Source: Algoriphagus boseongensis
GTDB taxonomy: Bacteria > Bacteroidota > Bacteroidia > Cytophagales > Cyclobacteriaceae
Reading direction: 5' to 3'
Length of the DNA stretch: 64,000 nt
NCBI RefSeq assembly: GCF_004362805.1
Contig: NZ_SNYF01000005.1
Location: forward strand, 496,001-560,000
Positions within the stretch are counted from its first letter, which is position 1. Each line of letters begins with the position of its first letter. Under the pieces are notes generated by a model. That model was not told the origin of the DNA and ran no database searches. It was given only the letters and a program-made list of their open reading frames with translations. The translations under genes were made by a program, and so were the position numbers. This document shows positions 26,978 to 35,538 of the stretch, piece by piece.

Positions 26978-27775
26978 TTATAGGCAGGATTCTTCAAATT
27001 TGCTCAAAGCGTAATCGCTGCCTTTTGTTGCTGCTTCCTGGATTAATTGGCAACCTTCTGGATTTCCCATTTTTGCCAGACAAACACCCTTTCTGGCTAG
27101 GGCTTCGACATGATCAGGATTGTTTTTTAGGACAAAATCAAAGTCTTCCAAAGCCCAAGGAAGGTAGCCGATCTTGAGCATGGCAAATCCTCGATTATAT
27201 CGTGCGGTTAGGTTGTCAGGCTCTTTTTTCAAATAAGTATTGAAAGAAGCTGCCGCCCCAAAAATATCTCCTCGACTGGCTCTTGCCATTCCCATGTAAT
27301 AATAAATCGGGGCAAACTCAGGATCCATCTGCTGGGCTTGCTTCAGGAAGGTTTCTGCACGTTCCCAATTTTTCACCATCAATTGAGATCTTCCAGCCAA
27401 ATAGGTGATTTCAAAATCCTCAGGATCCAAACTGGAAGCCTTTAAAATGTGTAGTTCAGCACTTTTGTAATACTCTTTGTCAAACAGAATTTTTCCTATT
27501 CCTGCATGAGCCTGAGCATAGTCTGGATCGATGTCAATGATTCGCTCGTAGTCTTCCATCGCCTCATCCATCATTCCTAATTCCTCATAGGATCTTGCTC
27601 GAATATGGAGGGATTTAATGTCTGTCACGTGAAGAAATAGCCTTCTGCTGACTGCTGAGATGGTTTCTTCATAATTTTTAGCCTGATATAATGCTTCAAT
27701 TTCTGCCGGATCGGGTGAGCAGGAAAAAATACCTATTGATGAAATAATCGTAAGTATATGACAAAGTCGTTTCAT
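26978..27775 (-). CDS. TPR-repeat lipoprotein
   Basis: A 265-residue lipoprotein: the signal MKRLCHILTIISSIGIFSC ends at Cys19, followed by S-P-D-P. The mature part is almost entirely tetratricopeptide repeats of about 34 residues. At least five are visible, for example ARSYEELGMMDEAMEDYERIIDIDPDYAQAH, AGRSQLMVKNWERAETFLKQAQQMDPEF and NRGFAMLKIGYLPWALEDFDFVLKNNPDH written over positions 60-245. Such proteins scaffold complexes in the periplasm or at the outer membrane, and the partner is unknown. A perfect TATTTTTG box lies at 27788-27795 on the minus strand, with TTTG 16 bases further upstream, a spacing a little short for a promoter. Confidence 0.85.
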   Translation of the reverse strand: MKRLCHILTIISSIGIFSCSPDPAEIEALYQAKNYEETISAVSRRLFLHVTDIKSLHIRARSYEELGMMDEAMEDYERIIDIDPDYAQAHAGIGKILFDKEYYKSAELHILKASSLDPEDFEITYLAGRSQLMVKNWERAETFLKQAQQMDPEFAPIYYYMGMARASRGDIFGAAASFNTYLKKEPDNLTARYNRGFAMLKIGYLPWALEDFDFVLKNNPDHVEALARKGVCLAKMGNPEGCQLIQEAATKGSDYALSKFEESCL

Positions 27776-27848
27776 AACGAAAGAAACAAAAATAAATTCA
27801 AACCAAAAAGCAAATCATTTCATTCAAGAAAATTTAACATAAAAAAAA

Positions 27849-27866
27849 GCCACCCTATTGGATGGC
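27849..27866 (-). terminator. Intrinsic terminator of the hisGDCB operon
   Basis: On the minus strand the stem is GCCATCC / GGGTGGC with one G-U pair and a 4-base loop, followed by eight T residues. It lies 22 bases beyond the hisB stop and shows that the operon ends after hisB. Confidence 0.85.
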
Positions 27867-27888
27867 TAGCTTATTCAGTGCAAGAATC

Positions 27889-28983
27889 TCATAGAACTCC
27901 CTTCGTACTGGGCAATTGATTGATATTTCTCGGATCTCTCATAACAGCCATTTTTATGGCTCTTGCCAGACCTTTGAAAGTTGCTTCAATTTTATGGTGC
28001 TCATTTTCACCTTCTACCTTGATATTCAGATTGCATTTGGCTGTATCTGAAAAGGACTTGAAGAAATGGTAAAACATCTCAGTCGGCATGTCTCCGATTT
28101 TTTCTCTTTTGAATTCAGCCTCCCAAACTAGCCAAGGCCTTCCTCCAAAATCAATTGCTACCTGAGCCAAAGCATCATCCATTGGGAGTAAAAAGCCATA
28201 GCGATAAATTCCTTTTTTATCTCCTAAGGCCTTCAAATAAGCTTCTCCTAAGGCCAAAGCAGTGTCCTCAATGGTATGGTGCTCATCGATATGAAGGTCT
28301 CCTTTTACTTGAATTTCCAAATCTGTACTTCCATGCTTTCCTAGTTGCTCGAGCATGTGATCGAAGAAATGCAGCCCTGTGGAAATGTTGCAATTCCCAC
28401 TTCCATCCAGATTTACCTTGATGAAAATATCCGTTTCAGAAGTGGTTCGGCGTACCTCAGCACTTCTGGAAGGCATTTTTAAAAAGGAATAAATCTCGTC
28501 CCAATCCTTGGTAGAAAGAGCTGCATCTTCATTTTGATCCCCAATGAAGATGGCTTTCGCCCCAAGGTTATTTGCCAATTGGACGTCTGTGAATCGGTCA
28601 CCAATCACATAGGAATTAGCCAAGTCATATTCCTCAGAGAAATATTGGGTTAAAAGTCCCGTCCTTGGTTTTCTAGTAGGAGCATTTTCATGTTCAAATG
28701 TCTTGTCAACATGAATTGCTTTGAAAAAGACATTCTCCTGCTCCAGAGTTTTGAGCATTTTAAACTGAGCTGGCCAAAAGTCTTTTTCAGGAAAAGAATC
28801 TGTTCCCAAGCCATCTTGGTTGGTGACCATAACGAGCTCATAGTCTGTTTCCTCGGCTATTTTTCTCAAGTTTGAAATAGCTTTGGGGAGAAATTCCAGC
28901 TTTTCAAGACTGTCTACCTGAAAATCTGTCGGCGGTTCTTTGATAATTGTGCCGTCGCGATCTATGAAGAGTACTTTTTTCAT
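27889..28983 (-). CDS. hisB: Bifunctional histidinol-phosphatase / imidazoleglycerol-phosphate dehydratase
   Basis: A 364-residue fusion carrying steps six and eight of histidine synthesis. The N-terminal HAD phosphatase (about residues 1-165) starts [15 protein letters not shown] with the nucleophilic aspartate in DRDGT, and has [21 protein letters not shown]. The C-terminal IGP dehydratase (about 175-364) has the metal-binding histidine motifs [13 protein letters not shown] and [18 protein letters not shown]. The fused form is usual in Enterobacteria and Bacteroidota. It is the last gene of the operon here, separated from hisC by 124 bases that contain repeats, and is followed by a terminator. 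Confidence 0.97.
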   Translation of the reverse strand: MKKVLFIDRDGTIIKEPPTDFQVDSLEKLEFLPKAISNLRKIAEETDYELVMVTNQDGLGTDSFPEKDFWPAQFKMLKTLEQENVFFKAIHVDKTFEHENAPTRKPRTGLLTQYFSEEYDLANSYVIGDRFTDVQLANNLGAKAIFIGDQNEDAALSTKDWDEIYSFLKMPSRSAEVRRTTSETDIFIKVNLDGSGNCNISTGLHFFDHMLEQLGKHGSTDLEIQVKGDLHIDEHHTIEDTALALGEAYLKALGDKKGIYRYGFLLPMDDALAQVAIDFGGRPWLVWEAEFKREKIGDMPTEMFYHFFKSFSDTAKCNLNIKVEGENEHHKIEATFKGLARAIKMAVMRDPRNINQLPSTKGVL

Positions 28984-29107
28984 TTACGATTTATGAATTA
29001 CGATTTACGAGCAGAGGTATAGATTTTGGCCTTTTTTGCTCGATTTATATTTTTCAAAATAGGTTGGAATTTAATTTTCCAATCTGTTAATCTTTCAATT
29101 TTCCAAT
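28984..29107. repeat. AT-rich intergenic direct repeats between hisC and hisB
   Basis: TTACGATTTA occurs twice (28984-28993 and 28998-29007, 14-base period), directly before the hisB start. AATTTTCCAA occurs twice (29073-29082 and 29097-29106, 24-base period), directly after the hisC stop. No coding potential or stable hairpin is seen. Degenerate repeats of this flavour are frequent between genes in Cytophagales; their role is unknown. Confidence 0.6.
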
Positions 29108-30160
29108 TCAGGCGCAAACCTTCCTCAGTGCATTCAATAGCCTTTCATTTTCCTCTCTTGTCCCGACTGTGATTCGAAGACAATCCTCGCAAAGCAAGAC
29201 TTTTGCCCGGTTCCTAACGATGACTTTTTCACCGATCAAATCATCATATACCTGATTGGCATGTGGAATTTTGACTAACAAGAAGTTAGCGTGTGAAGGA
29301 TGAATTTTCTGAACAAAAGGAAGTTTTTCCAATTCAGCTTTCAGGAATTCACGTTCGTCCAAAATATCCCGGATCATCTGATCCACTTTGTCCTTGTTTC
29401 GGATTGCGGTTAATACGGTTTCCTGAGTAAGCCCAGAGATATTGTAAGGAGCTTTGATTTTATTCAAGATCCGAATGATTTCCTCGCTTGCGAAAGCCAT
29501 CCCCAGACGGAGCGCTGCTAATCCCCATGCCTTTGAAAATGTCTGCATGACCAGCAGGTTTGGATAATTATCCAATTCTGTCGTGAAACTTAGCTCATCG
29601 CTAAAGTCAATGTACGCTTCATCCACTACGACTAATCCCTTAAATTCTCTAACTAATCGAAGTACATCCTCACGCTTCACCTTATTTGCGGAAGGATTAT
29701 TAGGAGAACAGATAAAAAGGATTTTGGAGTGCGGATCTGCAGCTGCGAGAATCTTTTCAGGCTGAAGTTGAAAGTCCGCGGTAAGCGGGACTTTTCTAAT
29801 TTCTACATCATTGATATTGGCACTCACCTCATACATTCCATAGGTGGGAGGGAGAAGAATTACATTGTCCTTTCCAGGATTACAAAAGGCACGATAAAGC
29901 AAATCAATGGCTTCGTCAGATCCATTTCCCAAGAAAATCTGAGTTGGTCTTACTCCTTTGATTCTAGCAATTTCTTCCTTTAGTGCTTGCTGATACGGAT
30001 CTGGATAGCGATTGAAATCCTGTTCGGTAATCGAGCCAAAGGGATTTTCATTGGCATCCAGAAATACTCCTTCCTTACCAGAATACTCATCTCGAGCAGA
30101 GGTATAGGGCTGAAGTTTTGCAATGTGTGGGCGCAATAATGAATTCAGATCAATGCTCAT
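29108..30160 (-). CDS. hisC: Histidinol-phosphate aminotransferase
   Basis: A 350-residue PLP-dependent class I/II aminotransferase converting imidazole-acetol phosphate to histidinol phosphate. Visible family features are DANENPFGS (about residues 33-41), FLGNGSDEAIDLLYRAF (near 75-91), CSPNNPSANKV (near 150), VVDEAYIDFS (near 175) and the PLP lysine in TFSKAWGLAALRLG (near residue 208). Length and motifs are normal. Its start overlaps the hisD stop by four bases (30157-30160), indicating translational coupling. Confidence 0.97.
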   Translation of the reverse strand: MSIDLNSLLRPHIAKLQPYTSARDEYSGKEGVFLDANENPFGSITEQDFNRYPDPYQQALKEEIARIKGVRPTQIFLGNGSDEAIDLLYRAFCNPGKDNVILLPPTYGMYEVSANINDVEIRKVPLTADFQLQPEKILAAADPHSKILFICSPNNPSANKVKREDVLRLVREFKGLVVVDEAYIDFSDELSFTTELDNYPNLLVMQTFSKAWGLAALRLGMAFASEEIIRILNKIKAPYNISGLTQETVLTAIRNKDKVDQMIRDILDEREFLKAELEKLPFVQKIHPSHANFLLVKIPHANQVYDDLIGEKVIVRNRAKVLLCEDCLRITVGTREENERLLNALRKVCA

Positions 30161-31452
30161 TGTTCGTTGTTTTTCAAGTAATTAAGACGAACAGTTACAG
30201 CATTTTTGTGAGCGTCCAATTGTTCATTAGCTGCCATGATTTCAACCACTGGGCCTAAGGATTTTAGTCCTTCAGGGGTGATTTTTTGGTAAGTGATTTT
30301 CTTTACAAAACTATCCAAAGACACTCCGCTGTAATTTTTTGCGTACCCATAAGTGGGTAGGGTATGGTTGGTTCCTGACGCATAATCCCCGGCAGACTCA
30401 GGAGTGAAATTTCCGATGAAAACTGAACCTGCATTGTAAATCCCATCCAAGATTTCTTCCTCGTTTTGCACCGCTACAATAAGGTGCTCCGGCGCATACT
30501 CATTGATTAGAAATAAGGCTTCTTCCTGATTTTCCATGACCACAGAAGTGGAGTTTTGCAAGGCTTTGAAGGCGATGTCTTTTCTTGGCAGATCCTCCAA
30601 TTGCGTATTGATTTCTTTCAAAACCTTCTTCGCAAATTTTTCAGAATTCGTCACCAAAACCACTTGCGAGTCTACCCCATGCTCTGCTTGAGAAAGCAAG
30701 TCTGAAGCGACAAAAGAGGGAATGGCAGTCTCATCTGCATAAACCAAAACCTCAGATGGTCCGGCAGGCATATCAATTGCAACTCCGTATTTGGTAGAAA
30801 GCTGCTTGGCAGCCGTGACGTATTGATTTCCTGGACCAAAGATTTTATCCACTTTGGGAACACTCTCAGTACCTAGAGTCATTGCTGCAACAGCTTGAGC
30901 TCCACCTACCTTGATGATTTTTGAAATTCCAATCAAATCTGCGGTGTATAAAATTGCTGGGTGAATTTTGCCTTCTCGATTTGGTGGGGAGCAAAGCACG
31001 ATTTCCTTGCATCCAGCCAATTTAGCTGGAACACCCAACATCAATACGGTACTGAAAAGGGGAGCTGTTCCTCCAGGAATATATAAACCTACTTTTTGGA
31101 TTGGGACGCTTTTTCTTCTACAGATCACCCCCGGCATGACTTCTTCGATCAATTCCTCCGAAGCCTGAGCCGCATGGAATTTTTCAATATTGGTTTTGGC
31201 GACTTTGATGGCCTCACGAAGTTCCTTGCTAATCTGGTTTTTGGAAGCTTTAATTTCTTCTTCGGAAACGATCAGGTTTTCCAAATTGACATGATCGTAC
31301 TCGTGAGCAAATTTCTTAAGGGCTTTGTCACCACTTCGCTCTACTTTTTCAAAAATAGGCTTGATGATTTTATTGATTTCCTTGGTTTTTTGAACCGGTC
31401 GGGCAAGTTGTTTTTTCCATTTTTCAGGAGAAGGATTGACCAGAAGTTTCAT
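30157..31452 (-). CDS. hisD: Histidinol dehydrogenase
   Basis: A 431-residue zinc- and NAD-dependent enzyme oxidising histidinol to histidine. Family motifs are YIPGGTAPLFSTVLMLGVPAK (about 124-144), VGGAQAVAAMTLGTESVPKVDKIFGPGNQYV (near 182-212), MPAGPSEVLVYAD (near 227), SQAEHG (the zinc/catalytic region, near 253) and EYAPEHL (near 322, with the catalytic Glu-His). It ends with a region containing Asp and His that completes the zinc site. It lies 30 bases after hisG and overlaps hisC by four bases. Confidence 0.97.
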   Translation of the reverse strand: MKLLVNPSPEKWKKQLARPVQKTKEINKIIKPIFEKVERSGDKALKKFAHEYDHVNLENLIVSEEEIKASKNQISKELREAIKVAKTNIEKFHAAQASEELIEEVMPGVICRRKSVPIQKVGLYIPGGTAPLFSTVLMLGVPAKLAGCKEIVLCSPPNREGKIHPAILYTADLIGISKIIKVGGAQAVAAMTLGTESVPKVDKIFGPGNQYVTAAKQLSTKYGVAIDMPAGPSEVLVYADETAIPSFVASDLLSQAEHGVDSQVVLVTNSEKFAKKVLKEINTQLEDLPRKDIAFKALQNSTSVVMENQEEALFLINEYAPEHLIVAVQNEEEILDGIYNAGSVFIGNFTPESAGDYASGTNHTLPTYGYAKNYSGVSLDSFVKKITYQKITPEGLKSLGPVVEIMAANEQLDAHKNAVTVRLNYLKNNEQ

Positions 31453-31482
31453 AGCTATATTTATTAATACCCCTTAATCGGA

Positions 31483-32343
31483 TTAAATGACCATTTTTTC
31501 GATCGGAACTACCAAAATGCCTTCTGCTCCAGCAGCCCTCAATTCTTCAATATTTTCCCAAAATTGATCCTCGCTCAATACCGAGTGAACTGAAGACCAG
31601 CCTTCTTGAGCCAATGGCAGAATTGTCGGACTTCTCATTCCTGGAATCAGATCAATGATTCTGGGGATGGAGGTATTAGGAACATTCATCAGCACGTACT
31701 TGTTGCTTTTTCCCTTTTGGACAGCATTGATTCTGAAAAGCAATTTGTCCAAAATCGCCTTTTTCCAATCAGCCAAATTGGTGTTGCCGATAAGTACTGC
31801 CTCAGATTTGAAGACTTCTTCTACTTCCTTGAGGCCATTCATCATCAGGGTAGATCCTGAACTGACGATATCAAAAATACCTTCAGCCAAGCCAATGCTT
31901 GGGGCAATTTCAACCGAACCGCTGATCTCATGGATTTCTGCTTGGATTCCTTTTTTCTTCAAAAAGTCTCCCAGTATTTTAGGATAAGAAGTGGCTATGT
32001 TTTTACCGTTGAAATAGTCTAAACCAGTATACTCCTGACCTTTTGGTATAGCCAAAGAAAGTCTGCATTTGGAGAAGCCTAACTTCTTTAGGGTTACTAC
32101 TTCTTTGTCTTTTTCTACGAGTTCGTTTTCTCCCACAATTCCCAAGTCTGCAACTCCATCGGCCACATAGCCGGGGATATCGTCATCTCTGAGAAATAAA
32201 AACTCAACTGGGAAATTGGTGGAAGTGGACTTGAGTTTGCCAGTTCCATTGTAAAATTTGATGCCACACTCTTTGATCAAACTGAGTGAATCATCGGAAA
32301 GTCGGCCGCTTTTCTGAACGGCAATGCGGATAATCTGTTCCAT
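31483..32343 (-). CDS. hisG: ATP phosphoribosyltransferase, long form
   Basis: A 286-residue enzyme joining ATP and PRPP in the first, committed step of histidine synthesis. IRIAVQKSGRLSDDSLSLIKECG (residues 4-26) and DLGIVGENEL (near 87-96) are typical. The PRPP-binding motif is in EGIFDIVSSGSTLMMNGL (near 154-171). A C-terminal domain of about 75 residues (PNTSIPRIIDLIPGMRSPTILPLAQEGW...) marks the long form, which is inhibited by histidine and does not need HisZ. It is the first structural gene of the operon, following a leader of about 100 bases after the His-rich leader peptide. Confidence 0.97.
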   Translation of the reverse strand: MEQIIRIAVQKSGRLSDDSLSLIKECGIKFYNGTGKLKSTSTNFPVEFLFLRDDDIPGYVADGVADLGIVGENELVEKDKEVVTLKKLGFSKCRLSLAIPKGQEYTGLDYFNGKNIATSYPKILGDFLKKKGIQAEIHEISGSVEIAPSIGLAEGIFDIVSSGSTLMMNGLKEVEEVFKSEAVLIGNTNLADWKKAILDKLLFRINAVQKGKSNKYVLMNVPNTSIPRIIDLIPGMRSPTILPLAQEGWSSVHSVLSEDQFWENIEELRAAGAEGILVVPIEKMVI

Positions 32344-32438
32344 GAGGACAAGTTACGCTTGTAAAGTGAATGATTTGGAAAATTTTGGTGAAAGGCCGAA
32401 TCCCTGTCATCAGCGTCACCGGATGGGTGTGTAATTAT

Positions 32439-32456
32439 ATTCCTCTCAAGAGGAAT
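32439..32456 (-). promoter_or_regulatory. Hairpin overlapping the his leader peptide stop codon
   Basis: An 8-bp perfect stem ATTCCTCT / AGAGGAAT with a 2-base turn includes the leader stop codon TGA. A ribosome reaching the stop would melt it, while one stalled on the His codons upstream would leave it free. The downstream partner is not clear: GGTGA...TCACC followed by AAAATTTT (minus strand, about 32384-32420) is the only closing pair seen and is not a convincing terminator. Confidence 0.55.
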
Positions 32457-32529
32457 GATGGAAATGATGCAGCATGTGTGCATGCTGTGCATTTGCTAAA
32501 AATTCAATATTTCTACTGATGTTTTCCAT
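32446..32529 (-). CDS. hisL: Histidine operon leader peptide (27 aa)
   Basis: This short reading frame starts with ATG nine bases after the -7 promoter box and ends at TGA (32446-32448). It encodes 27 residues with histidine at 16, 18, 21, 22, 24 and 25 (segment HAHMLHHFHHSS): six His codons in ten positions, 103 bases before hisG. His-codon-rich peptides of this kind drive attenuation of his operons in other bacteria, where ribosome stalling reports low charged tRNA-His. An internal ATG at residue 19 would give a nine-residue peptide that still carries four histidines. If transcription starts 5-8 bases after the promoter, the mRNA is almost leaderless at the first ATG, so either start is possible. 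Confidence 0.8.
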   Translation of the reverse strand: MENISRNIEFLANAQHAHMLHHFHHSS

Positions 32530-32538
32530 TTACGTGGG

Positions 32539-32569
32539 CAAATATAGACAGGGATCGTAAAGAAGCAAA
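32539..32569 (-). promoter_or_regulatory. Promoter of the his operon
   Basis: Reading the minus strand, TTTG (32566-32569), a 19-base spacer and TATATTTG (32539-32546) match the Bacteroidota consensus at all 12 fixed positions. It lies directly upstream of the His-rich leader peptide and is the only candidate promoter for hisGDCB. Confidence 0.85.
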
Positions 32570-32594
32570 CCGGAAATTGAATAAGTAAAAGAAA

Positions 32595-32617
32595 AAGTCG
32601 GGATTAATTCCCGACTT
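32595..32617 (-). terminator. Intrinsic terminator of the S9 peptidase gene
   Basis: A 9-bp perfect stem AAGTCGGGA / TCCCGACTT with a 5-base loop, followed on the minus strand by TTTCTTTTACTT. It overlaps the last codons of the peptidase gene and insulates the his promoter just downstream. Confidence 0.85.
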
Positions 32618-34871
32618 GGATTTGGTAATGGCGAATGGGTTTTTCTCCCAAAAGATGCTCAAGGAAGTAATCCCAACGTTTTTTGGTGAAATAATCTCCC
32701 GGAGGTCTTCCAAAACTGTGATTTCGGCTAGGCCAGATGAATAGGTCAAAGTCTTTTCCTGCTTTGATAAGTTCCTCGGCCAGTTTGAAGGTGGCAGATG
32801 GGTTGACATTTTCATCAATCCCTCCATGTGCCAAGAGCAGATGTCCTTTTAGATTTTTAGCATTGGTAATATTGGACTGCTTGTGGTAAAAGTCGCCCAC
32901 AGGATAACCCATGTACATTTCGGGCCACCAGGCTTTTTCCATTCGGAAATCATGATCTCCAGCAGAAGAAACGCCAACTTTGTAGAAATCAGGATGCAAA
33001 AGTATAGCCCGACCTGCATCATATCCTCCAGCAGAATGACCAAAAATTCCTACACGGGTGATATCCAAGAATTTCTCCTTTTCTGCCAATTGGGTAATCG
33101 CCAGCACATGATCTGTGGTCCCGTCTCCTAAATTAGTATAGGAAACATCCGCAAAGGACTTTGATCTCCCAAAACCTCCAAGACCGTCCACCGTGGCGAC
33201 AACAAATCCCAATTCTGCCATCGGCTGCTGGTGTCCGAATAGTCCTGCTTTAAAAGTTTTTGGGGCTGTGGAAGTATGCGGGCCGGTATAGGTATAATCG
33301 ATAATGGGGTATTTCTTCTTCGAATTGAAAGTGGTGGGGAGAAAATAGACTCCAAAAATCTCCGTTTTTCCATCCTTTGCTAGTGCTGAAAAAGGAACTG
33401 GAGATTTGTAGCCTCGTTTTTTCAGATTTGAAATGTCTGCTTCAGAGATTTTATGGAGGTTTTTACCAGTTGCTAAATCGATGAGTATGGATTGGGTAGC
33501 TTGATTGACTGTGGAGTAATTATCTACCGCAAATTTTCCATCAGGTGAAATGTAGATTTCATGGTAGGCATTTTCCGGAGTCAGAAGTTGGAGTCCTGAT
33601 CCGTCAAGATTTACCTTATAAAGATGATTGAAATAGGGATTTCTTCCTGGCTCTTTTCCGGAAGCTTCGAAGTACAGAATTCCTTTTTCCTCGTCCAGAA
33701 ATGAGATCTCATTGACCACGTATTCACCTTGGGTAATAGGCTGGATTTCTTTTCCGGTTTTCCAGTCAAAAAGATACAGTTGATTCCAGCCAGACTTTTC
33801 CGAATTGAGGATAAACTGCCCATTTGCCAATCTTCTAAACTGAAAATCCCGATTGACGTGGGTGGGTGAGCTTTCAGAATAAACTTTTCGGATGGAGGTG
33901 TTCTCTGCGTCCAATTCGATCAGATGATATTCTTTGAAACCTCTTGGAATAAAGAATCCACTGAGACTTTTGCTATCTGGAGCCCATCTTAGGTTGAGGC
34001 CTATGAAATGAGGAGAGGTGAGTTCTGGGATGGTTTTTTCCGATCTTTTTTCCAAATCGAAGATTACCGGAATGTATTTAACCACTGTGCTATCTCCAGG
34101 AGACCCACGATAATAGGAAAGAAGATCAGGTCGGAATTTCTCTTCCTTGCTCCAATCCAGCAGGTACATTTTTTCTGCGATTCGAAGGTCGACGATTTGG
34201 GTAAATATCTTTTTGGAATCAGGAGACCAAGTGACAGTAAATCTATCTGGTCTTTCCCCATTTTCCCCTTCCATAAGATCACTCCAGCCGTAATAAGAAG
34301 CATATTCAAATTCCTTTTTCCCCAGTTTGCTTAGCTGGATTTCTTCATTGGTTTCCAGGTTTTGGACGTAGAGATTGTAATTTTTGATGTAGGCTTTCCA
34401 CTTCCGATCTGGAGAAAAGGATTCAAATTCATTTCGTGAAGAGCTGGGAATAGAATTGAGCGAATTGTCTTGAGTGTTCCACGTCCAATCTTTTCCTCTC
34501 CAGCGGAAGGTGATGATATGGCTGTTTCTCACTCCTGTGAACTGAATTGGTAGGTTTTTTTCATCCAGTTTTTCTCCAGTTTTTTCAGATAAAAGAGCAG
34601 CAAGTTTGGGATGGTCGAACGCTTCTTGGGTCTGAAAAGTCTCCGTATTGGTAATAAAGAAGCGCTTTCCTTCAGCTGTAAAGGCCGAATGGCTAAAAGT
34701 CTTTCCTCCTTCGAACCAATTGGGAATCACTTCCAAGTGATAGACTTCTTTTTCTAGATTGGAAGTTAAAAAGTACTCAGCACGATGATAAGTTTCTTCA
34801 GTGACTTGAGACTTGGCGTGAAAAGAAAGAAGGAAGAATGTCAGTACTAGTATTTTTTGAATAGGCTTCAT
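32604..34871 (-). CDS. S9-family prolyl oligopeptidase / dipeptidyl peptidase IV-like
   Basis: A 755-residue exported serine peptidase (signal peptide to about residue 21, ending FHAKSQ). An N-terminal beta-propeller (about 100-480) contains WSPDSKKIF, LRWAPDSKSLSGFF and ISPDGKFAVDNYS. The C-terminal alpha/beta-hydrolase domain (about 540-745) has the triad Ser613 (GHSAGGYDAG), Asp686 (GGIDENVNP) and His718 (PSRNHSFG). The nucleophile motif is GHSAGG rather than the GWSYGG of classical DPP4, as in several Bacteroidota S9 paralogues. It probably removes dipeptides or cleaves short peptides in the periplasm. It is monocistronic with its own terminator, and its promoter is not clear. Confidence 0.92.
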   Translation of the reverse strand: MKPIQKILVLTFFLLSFHAKSQVTEETYHRAEYFLTSNLEKEVYHLEVIPNWFEGGKTFSHSAFTAEGKRFFITNTETFQTQEAFDHPKLAALLSEKTGEKLDEKNLPIQFTGVRNSHIITFRWRGKDWTWNTQDNSLNSIPSSSRNEFESFSPDRKWKAYIKNYNLYVQNLETNEEIQLSKLGKKEFEYASYYGWSDLMEGENGERPDRFTVTWSPDSKKIFTQIVDLRIAEKMYLLDWSKEEKFRPDLLSYYRGSPGDSTVVKYIPVIFDLEKRSEKTIPELTSPHFIGLNLRWAPDSKSLSGFFIPRGFKEYHLIELDAENTSIRKVYSESSPTHVNRDFQFRRLANGQFILNSEKSGWNQLYLFDWKTGKEIQPITQGEYVVNEISFLDEEKGILYFEASGKEPGRNPYFNHLYKVNLDGSGLQLLTPENAYHEIYISPDGKFAVDNYSTVNQATQSILIDLATGKNLHKISEADISNLKKRGYKSPVPFSALAKDGKTEIFGVYFLPTTFNSKKKYPIIDYTYTGPHTSTAPKTFKAGLFGHQQPMAELGFVVATVDGLGGFGRSKSFADVSYTNLGDGTTDHVLAITQLAEKEKFLDITRVGIFGHSAGGYDAGRAILLHPDFYKVGVSSAGDHDFRMEKAWWPEMYMGYPVGDFYHKQSNITNAKNLKGHLLLAHGGIDENVNPSATFKLAEELIKAGKDFDLFIWPSRNHSFGRPPGDYFTKKRWDYFLEHLLGEKPIRHYQIQVGN

Positions 34872-34917
34872 GAATGAAAATTTCTTAGGCGAAATTCAAT
34901 TTAATGAAAAAGAAAAA

Positions 34918-34948
34918 GGGCTGATTTCATTTTTGATGAAATAGCCCT
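34918..34948 (-). terminator. Intrinsic terminator after the DUF4287/DUF5655 gene
   Basis: A hairpin made of GGGCT / AGCCC and ATTTCAT / ATGAAAT with one bulged base, followed on the minus strand by CTTTTTCTTTTTCATT. It lies 26 bases beyond the stop of the DUF4287/DUF5655 gene and upstream of the S9 peptidase gene. Confidence 0.8.
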
Positions 34949-34973
34949 ATTCGTTTTTTAAAGGGAATTGAAT

Positions 34974-35528
34974 TTATCCTGCAGCCAAATAGGCTTTTTT
35001 CAACCAGTCAAAAACTTCGGGACTTAATTGCTCTTCATGATTGATGACTACCTTGTGACTACACATGGCATTGGATTTTGTCTCTGCCTCAAGAATACCT
35101 TCGGAAGCTTGTCCTTTTAGGTTTATTCCGATTTCATAGCGGGTCTTGGTTGCGGGAATCAACATGGCAAATTGCTTTTTTCGTTTTACGCTCACGTAGG
35201 CATTTTTGGGAGCGAACTCCACATCTGATCCAAAAGATTTGAGTTCTTTTTCTATTTGTAGATAGATTGGCCAGAAATGCTCCTTGCCTTTGTATTGGTT
35301 TTTCACGAGTTCGTTCACATCCTCAGCCGAACCCGCATCCGATTTTAGGGACTTATGTGCCACCAAATTGGCAAAGCCATGAGTGAATCCATGGTTTTCT
35401 TTCAGGAACTTCAGGATTTCTCCATGCTTTTGAAATTGCTCTTTTTGGACAATCTCAATCCATTCACCGAGACTTTTCCCGGTGTTTTTTTCAAGATTGT
35501 CAATCATGGTTTGTGCGGCTGGGTCCAT
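34974..35528 (-). CDS. DUF4287 and DUF5655 domain protein
   Basis: A 184-residue cytosolic protein with two small uncharacterised domains. DUF4287 spans about residues 1-70 (MIDNLEKNTGKSLGEWIEIVQKE, KFLKENHGFTHGFANLVAHK). DUF5655 spans about 75-184 (YKGKEHFWPIYLQIEKELKSFG, PKNAYVSVKRKKQFAMLIPATKTRYEIGINLKG). The function is not established; the second domain is often met in stress or nucleic-acid-related proteins. It lies 10 bases after the endonuclease/exonuclease/phosphatase gene on the same strand and may share its transcript. Confidence 0.82.
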   Translation of the reverse strand: MDPAAQTMIDNLEKNTGKSLGEWIEIVQKEQFQKHGEILKFLKENHGFTHGFANLVAHKSLKSDAGSAEDVNELVKNQYKGKEHFWPIYLQIEKELKSFGSDVEFAPKNAYVSVKRKKQFAMLIPATKTRYEIGINLKGQASEGILEAETKSNAMCSHKVVINHEEQLSPEVFDWLKKAYLAAG

Positions 35529-35538
35529 GTTTTTGGGT

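Noticed and set aside
32380-32425. CTGATGA on the minus strand before hisG, resembling the hammerhead ribozyme core
   Set aside because: The required GAAA core and the three stems are absent, so the match is chance.
32277-32492. 71-codon frame beginning MHSMHTCC over the his leader
   Set aside because: It runs into hisG in another frame, has no family resemblance and only scattered histidines. The neighbouring frame (32446-32529) carries the clustered His codons and the promoter-proximal ATG.
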